Counted from the first letter of the stretch, positions 1-8,023 are shown. The stretch: 11,442 bases of DNA from an uncultured Prevotella sp. (GCA_900551985.1 URYG01000096.1:1-11442); one strand, 5' to 3'. Numbers and translations: made by a program. Notes: generated by a model not told the origin, from the sequence alone.

Positions 1-663
1 GATGGCAGCGCTCAGCTCCAGATACTTGTCAGAAACGATAAAGAACTGTACAGAGCGGCGCATGGCGTTGACAACATGATCAACAGAAAGCGAAACAACA
101 AACAGGCACACATAACCATAAATCACCATTTCCCAGGAACGGAGCACAAGATAGGAACTGGTAATGATGAGCAAGTCGCAAACCATAATGGCATGTCCCA
201 GAGAAATGTTATAGTACTTATTGATCATAGCCGCCACCGTATCACTGCCTCCGGTAGAACCATTACATCCCAGACCCAATCCAGCACTGCTTCCCATAAA
301 AAAGGCACCAATAACTGTCGCCATAAAAGGCTGATCGTGAAGCAAAGGCGTCATGCCCACCGTATGAATCTCTATGAAGCGAGTCACCGCAGCAAAGATA
401 GCTACACCATAAATCGTCTTGGCACAGAATTTCCAACCGAGGATACGGAAAGCTATCAACAGCAAAAATACGTTGAGCGCCAGATAAGTGACCGAGGCAG
501 GAATGCCAAATCCCCAGCAGAAGATAGAGGCGATACCACCTACTCCACCCATCGTGATATGGTTAGGGAGGAGGAATAAATTGAGTCCGATACTACCTTC
601 TATCATTGCCAGACCGATAATGATGTAGTCGCGCAACTCATGCATTTTTGTTTTTCTCGTCAT
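1..663 (-). CDS. YitT family membrane protein (3' end beyond window)
   Basis: The reverse strand reads open from an ATG at 663 to the window edge, giving 221 residues with no stop. It is a polytopic inner-membrane protein. Hydrophobic segments lie roughly at residues 12-32, 40-70, 82-95, 112-132, 155-175 and 178-195. The glycine-rich motif GLGLGCNGSTGGSDTVA (about 128-144) is typical of the YitT/DUF161 family. The last residues (QFFIVSDKYLELSAAI) look like the start of the soluble DUF2179 domain that normally closes these proteins of about 290 residues, so perhaps 70-80 residues are missing only because the window ends. The transported substrate or role of the family is not firmly established, and I assign none. 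The ATG at 663 fits the upstream promoter; an in-frame ATG at 645 is an alternative start. It is divergent from the phosphoribosyltransferase gene. Confidence 0.88.
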   Translation of the reverse strand, partial: MTRKTKMHELRDYIIIGLAMIEGSIGLNLFLLPNHITMGGVGGIASIFCWGFGIPASVTYLALNVFLLLIAFRILGWKFCAKTIYGVAIFAAVTRFIEIHTVGMTPLLHDQPFMATVIGAFFMGSSAGLGLGCNGSTGGSDTVAAMINKYYNISLGHAIMVCDLLIITSSYLVLRSWEMVIYGYVCLFVVSLSVDHVVNAMRRSVQFFIVSDKYLELSAAI

Positions 664-730
664 TTGTTGTATTTTTAAAAAACCATGATTATTCATACCA
701 TAAAACTGAAGCCTATCCGGCTTCGGGGTG

Positions 731-761
731 CAAAGTTACTAGAAATCTTGTTAAAATCAAA
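731..761 (-). promoter_or_regulatory. Bacteroidetes-type promoter for the YitT gene
   Basis: On the minus strand TAACTTTG (731-738) matches the -7 box TAnnTTTG, and TTTG (758-761) lies exactly 19 nt upstream as the -33 box. Transcription would start near 727 and leave a leader of about 65 nt before the ATG at 663. The rest of this divergent gap (664-919) is AT-rich, with an A9 run near 792-800. I see nothing else there except the promoter box of the plus-strand gene. Confidence 0.75.
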
Positions 762-833
762 GTAGAATCTGCTAAAAAATAGTCTAAAATGAAAAAAAAA
801 GCTATTTTATGCCGATATTTCAAAAAATATTCA

Positions 834-841
834 TACTTTTG
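834..841 (+). promoter_or_regulatory. Putative -7 box for the phosphoribosyltransferase gene
   Basis: TACTTTTG matches the Bacteroidetes -7 box TAnnTTTG on the plus strand. I do not find a clean TTTG at the usual spacing; the nearest T-rich stretch is TTTTATG at 805-811. The box lies downstream of the most upstream in-frame ATG (809). A transcript starting here could therefore use only the ATG at 920, which supports the shorter protein. Confidence 0.5.
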
Positions 842-919
842 TACTTATCTATAAAGACAACGGAAGCAATATCTATTCAAGAAAACTATAAAAGAAGAAC
901 GATTATAAACATCTTGTCT

Positions 920-1546
920 ATGGCAGAAAAAAGCATTAACATCGCATCATGGCCTTGCCTCAGCAATGGCCTTCACTACAATTGGCTAGTAGATTACGCT
1001 GCTTTCAGCGCATTCGGCACCTTCGAGCTTTCAGCAGAAGAATGGGAAAAGCGCGACCTCATCGTCAACTTCAAGGGTAACTCGGAACTCACTACCGAGA
1101 TAGACCATCAGCAAGCTGTCGATAAGGCCATCGACTTGGTGTCTTCTTTCCTAAAGGCGGTATTCTCTGAAAAAGAGGAAACCACCAACCCGCTCCCTAC
1201 ACTTTCACAACTCACTCTGGTTTGCCTACCAGCCTCTACACAAAAGCATACTGAGCGTAGATTCCGCAAGTTCAGCGAACAGGTATGTGAAGCAACAGGT
1301 ATGCAGAATGCCTACAACGCATTCAGCTTCACAACCACAAAGGATGAAGATGGAGATGAAGTGGATACACTTCATATAGACGAAACTTTCTTCCAGGGAA
1401 AACAAGTGATCCTCTTCGATGACATTATTGCATCTGGAGGATCAATTGTTCGATTTGCTGAAAAACTAGAAAAATCGGGGGCTAAAGTCATTGCCGCACT
1501 CGCTCTGGGAAAGAAAATCCCAGACGGATACGACAATAACGAATAG
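920..1546 (+). CDS. ComF-like phosphoribosyltransferase
   Basis: This encodes 208 residues from the chosen ATG at 920. The frame is open back to an ATG at 809, but the putative promoter lies inside that extension. The extra 37 residues are also AT-driven and unlike the rest of the protein. The type I phosphoribosyltransferase fold is shown by the PRPP-binding loop VILFDDIIASGGSI (about residues 163-176). An upstream segment with CLPAS followed by RRFRKFSEQV (about 102-122) resembles the VPVP...R..N region of ComF proteins. The four-cysteine zinc finger that opens classical ComF is absent; the N-terminal part instead holds a Trp-rich stretch near residues 11-45. Members of this fold bind PRPP, but the acceptor base or partner cannot be read from the sequence. 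ComF itself supports DNA uptake; transferring that role here would be a guess. The gene is single, convergent with the receptor pseudogene, and the only plus-strand gene in the window. Confidence 0.75.
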   Translation: MAEKSINIASWPCLSNGLHYNWLVDYAAFSAFGTFELSAEEWEKRDLIVNFKGNSELTTEIDHQQAVDKAIDLVSSFLKAVFSEKEETTNPLPTLSQLTLVCLPASTQKHTERRFRKFSEQVCEATGMQNAYNAFSFTTTKDEDGDEVDTLHIDETFFQGKQVILFDDIIASGGSIVRFAEKLEKSGAKVIAALALGKKIPDGYDNNE

Positions 1547-1554
1547 CAATTAGA

Positions 1555-3862
1555 CTAGAAATGGAATCTCACATCCACACCACATTGGAAAGGATTGCCT
1601 CGCTGGGCAAAGTATTCTTTCTTGCCTGTGGCAGAATTATCTACCGCAAAGGTATTATAATTGGTGTCTGTGAGATTTCTACCCCAGAAACTTACATTGA
1701 AAGCCTTGAAATTCAAATCAACATGTGCTCCCAAAACTGCATATAACTTTTGGGAGTAAGTATTTGCATTGTCCCAATAGGTCTTGCCTTGTGCATTCAC
1801 GTTTGCACCGAGGGTCAGCCAGTCGGTGAGACGATAGTCTGCCATCGCAGCCATTGTATGCTGTGGCACATAAGGAACGTATTTGCCCTTGTAATCCACG
1901 GCATCCTCACCTTCTCCATCCACATACTTATCAAACACGCTGCGAGTATAGCCATAACTCATTGCCCAATCAAATTTTCCATCGAAAAGCTGTCCTCTCA
2001 AAGCTGCTTCAATACCACAGCTGTGACTCTTTCCGGCATTCACCATCATACGTCCGAAGCCATAATTGCCCGCCATGACAGAAAGCTGCTGGTTGGTCAC
2101 CTTCATATAGAAAGCACTCAAGTCGAAATGCAGCATGTGATCGAAGAGATTCAGATGAGCACCTGCCTCATAATTCCAGGAAGTCTCCGGCTTGTAGGCA
2201 ATGGTCTTATCAATACGCTGGTAATCCTCCTCGGTATGCGTAACATGATAATCTCCACGCATTGCCTGATTGCGATTGGCATTCAGTTCGGTCTGAAGTA
2301 CATCGCTGAACATCTGGATGTTATATCCACCAGCACGATAGCCCTTGCTTACAGTAGCATAGACATTACTGCCCAGCTCATCAATCTTCAGATTAAGACC
2401 GAATTTAGGCAAAAGCTGGCTATAATCATCACTCACCTCGTGATCCAGCGAAGAATCCAAGACAAAGGTAGCCAACTTTCCCATTACATTGGCATTCATC
2501 TGCATATAGGCACTGGCATCATAGTGGATGGCTGTATGCATCAAGTCATAACGCAAGCCCAAGGTGGCAGTAAGGCGATCCGTGATATTGAAGTTGCTCT
2601 CATGAAAGAATCCCAGATTCCACTGTGGTGTATGATACAATCCCGGTGCACCCATATTCACATTCATGGATACGCCTCCAGCTTTCTCAATAGCCTTGGC
2701 AGCTGCAGCCTTGGCTGCCATTTCCGGCATACCCTGTGCCACCATCTGCTGTGCCATCGCATTGAGCATCGCATTATACATCTGCTCCTGGATAGCATTG
2801 CCGATAGGCTGAGTCATACCCTCATTGAAGAAGACCGGTCCATTGGTCTTCAGCCACTGATAAGAGAAGAAGCCACCCGCTGTCCAATTCCAGAAACCGC
2901 CCACAGCACGATTACTCTTCAAGGTAAATTCCTGGGTAAGCGAGTTCTGCAGCTGCTCCTGCAGGATGCTCATATAATCGGTAGGAAGATAATCCTGATC
3001 CATGTTCATCTCATCCTTCAGATACTGATAGCTTGTGGTAGAAGCAAAGCTATAATCTGCACCAGTATGATTTACGGTAACACCCGAGATAAAGGAATGG
3101 CGCAGATAGGTTCCGTCGAAGGTGGTGGAAGGAAGCGCAGCCTTGCCTGTTTCCAGATCCAGCTTGCCATAAGGGAAACCATTCTGGTCAACATACTGAT
3201 AGTTGGCGAGAACATCTACGTTCCATCCTCTGTTGAGCTTAGCCTTCAGCACAATCTTTCCTCCAGCCTCATCATACTTGTCGGCTCTGTTGCCGGTATT
3301 CGTATTTCTGAAGAATCCCTTCTGTGCATCATTGAAAGCTGCTACAGTAAACGCCAGATGGTCATTGATACGATGATAATGAGCCAGCTCTACATTGCGA
3401 TAATATCGGGAACCATAACTCAACTTCAAATCAGTTCCCTCATATTCAAACGGATTGCGGGAATAGATGCGCACTAGTCCACCCTCCGTATTCTGACCAT
3501 ACACGCACATACATAGCACTGGAAAGACGACTGCCATAATTAGGCATTACAAAATTAGGGATATAACTAGAAAGCTCTCGCAAATCGCGGGTGCCTAGTT
3601 TCTGTATCTGAAATCCACCGACAGAAGTACTGCTGAGTGACTGCTGTCGAAGGCGGAAGGCCTCTTTAGGTTGTGAAACCACAACCACCTCGTCGATATC
3701 AAACACCTTACTGCTATCAGTGAATACTTTGAAATCAGGGTTATCTACTCTTTTATTATCAAGGGACAAGACATTGCTTGTACCAGCCCACAAAGAGATT
3801 GGCGCAACAGAGGAAGCCAGCGCCAATGCAATCATTTTCTTATTTATTATATCCTTTTTCAT
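1555..3862 (-). pseudogene. TonB-dependent outer-membrane receptor, broken by an out-of-frame deletion in the plug
   Basis: Intact members sit in the outer membrane and import siderophores, cobalamin, glycans or similar ligands using TonB energy. From the ATG at 3862 the frame encodes a signal peptide (MKKDIINKK, then a hydrophobic stretch to about SLWA), a TonB-box-like segment (DIDEVVVVSQPKE) and the first half of the plug, ending at SSAMYVR. Near 3503 the frame jumps. The next recognisable residues, YGQNTEGGLVRIYSRNPF, belong to the end of the plug but lie in another frame. That second frame runs to the stop at 1555 with a complete-looking beta-barrel ending in RFHF, the usual terminal aromatic. 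Family members have about 45 residues between these points, including the GIGSR...VYVDG and VLRGPQGT motifs. They are missing here, so translation from 3862 would give about 138 residues with a nonsense tail. The barrel half contains a long Met/Ala-rich loop (YNAMLNAMAQQM through AAKAAAAKA). There is no SusD partner and no carboxypeptidase-like N-terminal domain, so the ligand is unknown. It meets the phosphoribosyltransferase gene tail to tail, 8 nt apart. Confidence 0.88.
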
Positions 3863-3870
3863 AACGGGTG

Positions 3871-3878
3871 CAAAGGTA
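3871..3878 (-). promoter_or_regulatory. -7 box immediately before the TonB-receptor start
   Basis: TACCTTTG on the minus strand matches TAnnTTTG. Only 8 nt separate it from the ATG at 3862, so the mRNA leader would be about 0-6 nt. A one-mismatch -33 box (TCTG, 3897-3900) lies 18 nt upstream. The box falls inside the frame extension that begins at an ATG at 3895, which argues against that earlier start. Confidence 0.5.
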
Positions 3879-3911
3879 CAGCTTTTTCCTGACACCCAGA
3901 ATCCTTATTTA

Positions 3912-4841
3912 TTAGGAATTCCCCCTGCGATAGGATTTAACGGCAAACCAAATGTATGCCACCAGCAGGATGTAGCCTATATAATATAAGGTGGAAACAC
4001 TGAAAATGATATAATCGAGTGCACATACACCTGCCAGACCGCCCAGATACAACAGGGCCTCACCAAACGGAAGTCGATGATAAACTTCATCGACACATGC
4101 CAGTCCCACAATGAGAATACTCCATACCAAGGCAAGAAATACTCCCAACACCTTAGGTACCGCAAAAGGATTCAATGACGGATGGAAATAGAACTGTCGC
4201 CACATCTCTGGTTCAAAAGTCTGAATCCAGGCATAAAAGGCTGCCGAGATGGATACCAGAAGCACAAGAGCAAGAGGATACGGCGAATCAATATCATTGA
4301 AATGCACAATCTTGGCATTGCTATGAAATACCTTTCTTACCAGATAAGCCAATGTGATAACTACAATGACCACCAGGAAAATGAGCAAGTGGACATTGCT
4401 GAAAGTCATGATGAATTCTGAGATAGGATCATCCGGTACTACCTGAGGAAGCAATCTCGATTCCCTACTCCATCCAAACCTGTTATCTTCAGTAGCAAGC
4501 TGCACCCATACAGAGTCGATACTGTCTTGCGGCACCATACGGATATCAGTCACAACCAGAAGCTGGTTCTTTTTGACAGAGAATGAATCTACCGAAAGAC
4601 CACTCACCAATTCTTCAGGTTGCTGTCGCATCAAGTGGATAGAATCCTTAAACACCATAAAGTTATATTTATTGGTGTAATGGTGGGTGGTAGAGAATGA
4701 GATAGAATCCAACTGACGGTCACTGTACTCCAGCATAGCTGCATGCTGCTGATGGGAGTTATGACGATGATAGCAGCTGTTGAGCATCAAACAGATACCC
4801 AACATACATACCATCATTTTTATCATCAGTTTTATTCTCAT
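3912..4841 (-). CDS. Unrecognised membrane lipoprotein with an SH3-like segment and about five transmembrane helices
   Basis: This encodes 309 residues that I do not recognise as a named family. The N-terminus looks like a lipoprotein signal: basic residues, a hydrophobic stretch, then the lipobox LNSC with Cys23. Residues 24-90 are polar and His/Ser-rich. Residues 91-132 (NQLLVVTDIRMVP ... VWVQLATEDNRFGWSRESRLL) resemble a bacterial SH3-like domain, especially the closing GW-x-x-ES-x-L. Residues 149-168, 188-206, 230-250, 262-281 and 284-301 look like five membrane helices, and the protein ends with the basic tail SYRRGNS. The layout suggests an acylated, periplasm-facing sensor or binding domain on a membrane anchor, but no function can be assigned. 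It starts 33 nt after rlhA, probably in the same transcript. ATGs at codons 6, 9, 10 and 13 are alternative starts. Confidence 0.75.
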   Translation of the reverse strand: MRIKLMIKMMVCMLGICLMLNSCYHRHNSHQQHAAMLEYSDRQLDSISFSTTHHYTNKYNFMVFKDSIHLMRQQPEELVSGLSVDSFSVKKNQLLVVTDIRMVPQDSIDSVWVQLATEDNRFGWSRESRLLPQVVPDDPISEFIMTFSNVHLLIFLVVIVVITLAYLVRKVFHSNAKIVHFNDIDSPYPLALVLLVSISAAFYAWIQTFEPEMWRQFYFHPSLNPFAVPKVLGVFLALVWSILIVGLACVDEVYHRLPFGEALLYLGGLAGVCALDYIIFSVSTLYYIGYILLVAYIWFAVKSYRRGNS

Positions 4842-4851
4842 TCTTTATTTT

Positions 4852-4865
4852 GGGTTGCAAAACCC
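4852..4865. other. Small hairpin in the gap between rlhA and the lipoprotein gene
   Basis: GGGTT-GCAA-AACCC forms a 5-bp stem. Read on the plus strand it has a GCAA tetraloop and is followed by a T-rich tail (4866-4881), like a weak intrinsic terminator facing against the genes. On the minus strand it would sit 10 nt before the lipoprotein ATG with no U-tract, so it is not a convincing terminator for rlhA. It may be fortuitous. Confidence 0.3.
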
Positions 4866-4874
4866 GTTTCGTTT

Positions 4875-6908
4875 TTATTTTGTGCTATAGACATTCATCT
4901 GGCACTCTGCACAGTTGAATTCCAATCGGAATCTTCTGCCATCGCCCAGCTCCAGGAACAGAGGCTCCTTCCATTGCGGTTTCTTGCCTCCTCGTTTTAC
5001 ACAATAACCCAAAGAGTAGCGGATGCAATGGCGGCACTGCATGATGATGGATTCTCCCTTAGGTTGCTCAACCTCAAATGCAGGTTCTATATGCTTCATG
5101 CCATGCGTCTTGTAGAAATGCTCAGCACTGCGATTTGCGATATTATAGAGATATGGCCATTTGCCATAGGCTGGCTGCCATACAAACTCCTCCGGACTCA
5201 ATTCATGCTCACCAACCTGATCCAGGCGATAAGGTGATGAGAATAATTCATCCATGAAGCCTTTCTCCAAAGATCCATCAACAATATTCTGAATACCTTC
5301 AGTCACGGCTGCGATCAAATCTCTACGAAAATCAGACAGGAAACTATTTGGAATGAAATAATTCTCAATATCACCTTCAAGAACCACTTCATCACATTCA
5401 AATATCGTATTGCCCATCTTGCTCAGCTGCTTTCTGATATTATCACCCTGAGGACGTTTCGCCAATTCCAGCGGAGCATCAAACTCGAAAACGTACTCGT
5501 CAATCTTGTAAGCGATATGCTTCTCCAAAAAGCCTTCCGTAGTCATTGAGTCTAATTGAGGAACATTAACAGAAACTCCTACCTGAACAGAAATATCCTG
5601 AAGAGGCATCGATCCCTGATAATATGGTGCAATCTTGATGTAGAGAGGAATCTTGCGGCTCGCAGTTTTCTTCGATAGAACATTCTCAAAAGCCTGGTCA
5701 TTATTACGATAGAGAGCCATGCCTGGGCGCAGATGCTCCGGCATACGGAGCGGATAGAGCCGGTTACCTTCTACACGGTTTACGCGGAATCCCTCCAGCT
5801 CTTTCTCGTCATTGATAAAGCAGAGACCATCACCATTGGCAAAACTTGCCACTGTCGCCACGTTGAAGGAAACATTACCTCTTATCTCCTTGACCTTACC
5901 AACATACTCGCCCATCGCCTTTGGTGTATCAAAAGAAGCGATGTCCGGCTGTCGCCCATTGAGGAAATAGTTGGTAAATCCTCTGTTGAATGTCTTTTTC
6001 AAGTTAGGCTGGAAGCTGTGCACTGCACGACCAAATGATGCTCTACTATACTTATCCGGATTGGCAGCTACTATCTCATCGAGTTTTCGACTATAGGCAG
6101 CCACAACATTCTTCACATAGTTTACATCCTTCAGGCGTCCTTCAATCTTGAAAGAAGTTGCACCCGCATCAGCAAGTTCCTGCAGATGATCTATCTGGCA
6201 GAGATCCTTCAGTGACAGCAGATGGCGCTCATGCTCTATTTCATTCTCATTGGAATCTATGAGATTGAATTTCATTCTGCAGAACTGAGCACACTCACCA
6301 CGGTTTGCAGAACGGCCGAAACACTTCTCCGAAGCATAGCATACACCCGAATAGCTTACACAGAGCGCACCATGCACAAAGACCTCCAACTGCGTAGAAG
6401 GATTTTTCTTGTGGATTTCCCTAATTTCATCAAGAGAAAGTTCACGGGCAAGGACCACTCTATCGAATCCAAGCGTTGACAACCAGAAAACCTTGTCTGC
6501 AGAACGGGCATCACACTGCGTGCTGGAATGCAATTCACGATGCCAGAGACGATTGGCTCTTACATCCCAGAGAACACCCATATCCTGCAACAGGAGTGCA
6601 TCCACTCCAATACGGTCCAACTCGCCAATCATCTTCAGTGTATCCTCCATCTCATTTTCATAGATGATGGTATTCACCGTGACGTGAACCTTGGCACGAA
6701 ACTGATGGGCATAATCGCAGAGTTTCTTGATATCCTCGAGCGAGTTGCCTGCAGCAGCGCGGGCTCCAAAACGTGGTGCACCAATATACACCGCATCGGC
6801 ACCATGATCGATAGCAGCAATTCCACACTCCAGATTCTTGGCTGGAGCAAGAAGCTCCAGCTTCGTCAAGTGTATTTCTTTTTTCTTCTTTGCTTCAATA
6901 TCATTCAT
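4875..6908 (-). CDS. rlhA: Peptidase U32 family protein, RlhA-like 23S rRNA hydroxylation factor
   Basis: This encodes 677 residues, close to the 650-odd of E. coli RlhA, which is needed for 5-hydroxylation of a 23S rRNA cytidine (C2501). Despite the family name, U32 proteins are mostly RNA or quinone modification factors. The N-terminal TIM-barrel-like part opens with LELLAPAKNLECGIAAIDHGADAVYIG written here only in part: LELLAPA (18-24) and GADAVYIG (36-43). The family signature EVFVHGALCVSYSGVCYAS lies at about 175-193. Cysteines 183, 190, 206 and 210 are spaced C-x6-C-x15-C-x3-C, as expected for the iron-sulfur ligands. A long C-terminal region of the DUF3656 type follows. The protein ends with a second cysteine group (C625, C628, C636, C666, C669). 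The start at 6908 has AGGAA directly upstream and follows metA by 37 nt, suggesting co-transcription. The family is certain; the exact RNA target is inferred from length and domain layout and could instead be that of another U32 subgroup. Confidence 0.85.
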   Translation of the reverse strand: MNDIEAKKKKEIHLTKLELLAPAKNLECGIAAIDHGADAVYIGAPRFGARAAAGNSLEDIKKLCDYAHQFRAKVHVTVNTIIYENEMEDTLKMIGELDRIGVDALLLQDMGVLWDVRANRLWHRELHSSTQCDARSADKVFWLSTLGFDRVVLARELSLDEIREIHKKNPSTQLEVFVHGALCVSYSGVCYASEKCFGRSANRGECAQFCRMKFNLIDSNENEIEHERHLLSLKDLCQIDHLQELADAGATSFKIEGRLKDVNYVKNVVAAYSRKLDEIVAANPDKYSRASFGRAVHSFQPNLKKTFNRGFTNYFLNGRQPDIASFDTPKAMGEYVGKVKEIRGNVSFNVATVASFANGDGLCFINDEKELEGFRVNRVEGNRLYPLRMPEHLRPGMALYRNNDQAFENVLSKKTASRKIPLYIKIAPYYQGSMPLQDISVQVGVSVNVPQLDSMTTEGFLEKHIAYKIDEYVFEFDAPLELAKRPQGDNIRKQLSKMGNTIFECDEVVLEGDIENYFIPNSFLSDFRRDLIAAVTEGIQNIVDGSLEKGFMDELFSSPYRLDQVGEHELSPEEFVWQPAYGKWPYLYNIANRSAEHFYKTHGMKHIEPAFEVEQPKGESIIMQCRHCIRYSLGYCVKRGGKKPQWKEPLFLELGDGRRFRLEFNCAECQMNVYSTK

Positions 6909-6945
6909 TTCCTAACCTATCTTAGTTCTTTTTATAACTCCGACC

Positions 6946-7863
6946 TTATTGAATATCATCAATATTATAAGGAGTTTCCTGATAAACGTAATAGTTGATC
7001 CAGTTACTGTAGAACAGGTTGGCATGGGCACGCCATGTTACCAGAGGTGCCTCATTCGGATCATCATGGAAGTAATAGTTCTTAGGCAACTCTACGTCGT
7101 CTCGCTTGCCCATATCTCTTCTATACTCTTTATCCAGCGTGTTAGGCGCATATTCCAGATGACCTGTCACGAAGAATTCGCGTCCACCCCTCGCCATCAC
7201 GATACTCACGCCACTCTCTGCAGATTCTGCGATAATATCCAGTCCCGGCACATTTTCGATGTCTTCCCTGCGCACCTCAGTATGGCGGCTGTGTGGCATA
7301 TTGAAGATGTCATCAAAACCACGGAAGATAGGGAGTGACGGATCAAGCGGTTTCTGAGGAAAGATACCAAACATCTTTTTATCAAGCTGATATTTTGGTA
7401 CACCATAAAAGTGATAGAGTCCAGCCTGCGCACCCCAGCAGATATACAGCGTAGAGGTAACGTGGGTACGTGCCCAATTGAATATCTCCTGGATTTCCGG
7501 CCAATACTCCACCTCCTCATATTCCATCGTCTCGATAGGAGCACCCGTCACTATCATTCCGTCAAACTTCTGCTTTGACAGTTCCGCAAAGTCCTTATAG
7601 AACATCATCATATGTTCTATCGGCGTATTTTTTGGAGTATGGCTCTTCAACTTCATGAAATAAACCTCCAACTGCAGAGGCGTATTGGAGAGCAATCTCA
7701 CCAAATCAGTTTCTGTCGTGATCTTAAGTGGCATCAAGTTGAGCACACAGATCTTCAACGGTCTGATTTCCTGACTGTGCGCACGGCTCTCATCCATCAC
7801 GAAAATATTCTCATGCTTCAGCAGCTCAATGGCTGGAAGTTTATCCGGTAATCTTAACGGCAT
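6946..7863 (-). CDS. metA: Homoserine O-acyltransferase MetA, predicted acetyl-CoA dependent
   Basis: This 305-residue protein is full length and collinear with E. coli MetA. It acylates homoserine in the cytoplasm, the first committed step of methionine synthesis. The catalytic Cys142 lies in YICWGAQAGLYHFYG, and His235 and Glu237 in TGHLEY; all three fall at exactly the E. coli numbers. Position 111 is Glu, in VTGAPIETMEYEEV. E. coli has Gly here and uses succinyl-CoA, while Bacillus-type enzymes with Glu111 use acetyl-CoA. The likely product is therefore O-acetylhomoserine, and a label of homoserine O-succinyltransferase would probably be wrong. It is the first gene of a probable metA-rlhA-lipoprotein transcript, with a leader of about 75 nt in which I see no SAM riboswitch pattern. 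Confidence 0.93.
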   Translation of the reverse strand: MPLRLPDKLPAIELLKHENIFVMDESRAHSQEIRPLKICVLNLMPLKITTETDLVRLLSNTPLQLEVYFMKLKSHTPKNTPIEHMMMFYKDFAELSKQKFDGMIVTGAPIETMEYEEVEYWPEIQEIFNWARTHVTSTLYICWGAQAGLYHFYGVPKYQLDKKMFGIFPQKPLDPSLPIFRGFDDIFNMPHSRHTEVRREDIENVPGLDIIAESAESGVSIVMARGGREFFVTGHLEYAPNTLDKEYRRDMGKRDDVELPKNYYFHDDPNEAPLVTWRAHANLFYSNWINYYVYQETPYNIDDIQ

Positions 7864-7942
7864 CTTATCTTGTTCCTTTCTTCTTAAAAAACATTATATA
7901 TATCCTCTTTTCTGCAAAAGCGGACATTTCACTTATTCAGTG

Positions 7943-7973
7943 CAAAGTTACGTTTTTATTTTGAAATAGCAAA
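7943..7973 (-). promoter_or_regulatory. Bacteroidetes-type promoter for metA
   Basis: TAACTTTG (7943-7950) is an exact -7 box, and TTTG (7970-7973) is the -33 box, 19 nt apart. The predicted start lies near 7939, giving a leader of about 75 nt to the ATG at 7863. The leader has an AAAGGA stretch about 12 nt before the start codon. Confidence 0.78.
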
Positions 7974-8023
7974 AGAAAAAAGAAAGAAATATATACTCAT
8001 ACGAAAAAAACAGCTTCTGTAAC

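Noticed and set aside
809..919. N-terminal extension of the phosphoribosyltransferase from an ATG at 809
   Set aside because: A TAnnTTTG promoter box lies inside it at 834-841, and its composition differs from the rest; the ATG at 920 is the better start.
2690..2790. Ala/Met-rich stretch in the receptor as a possible coding repeat
   Set aside because: The repetition is only in amino-acid composition (AAAKAAAAKA); the DNA shows no tandem unit. It is probably an extracellular loop.
1750..3477. A 575-codon open frame on the plus strand, antisense to the TonB receptor
   Set aside because: The translation is His/Ile/Cys-rich and low-complexity, without recognisable domains. The opposite strand encodes a clear beta-barrel. 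The open frame is a by-product of the receptor's codon use.
3863..3895. Receptor start at 3895 adding 11 residues
   Set aside because: The promoter box at 3871-3878 would fall inside the coding sequence, and MKKDIINKK at 3862 begins a normal signal peptide.
7864..7942. Possible SAM riboswitch in the metA leader
   Set aside because: The leader of about 75 nt shows neither a SAM-II-like pseudoknot pattern nor a terminator/antiterminator pair that I can see.
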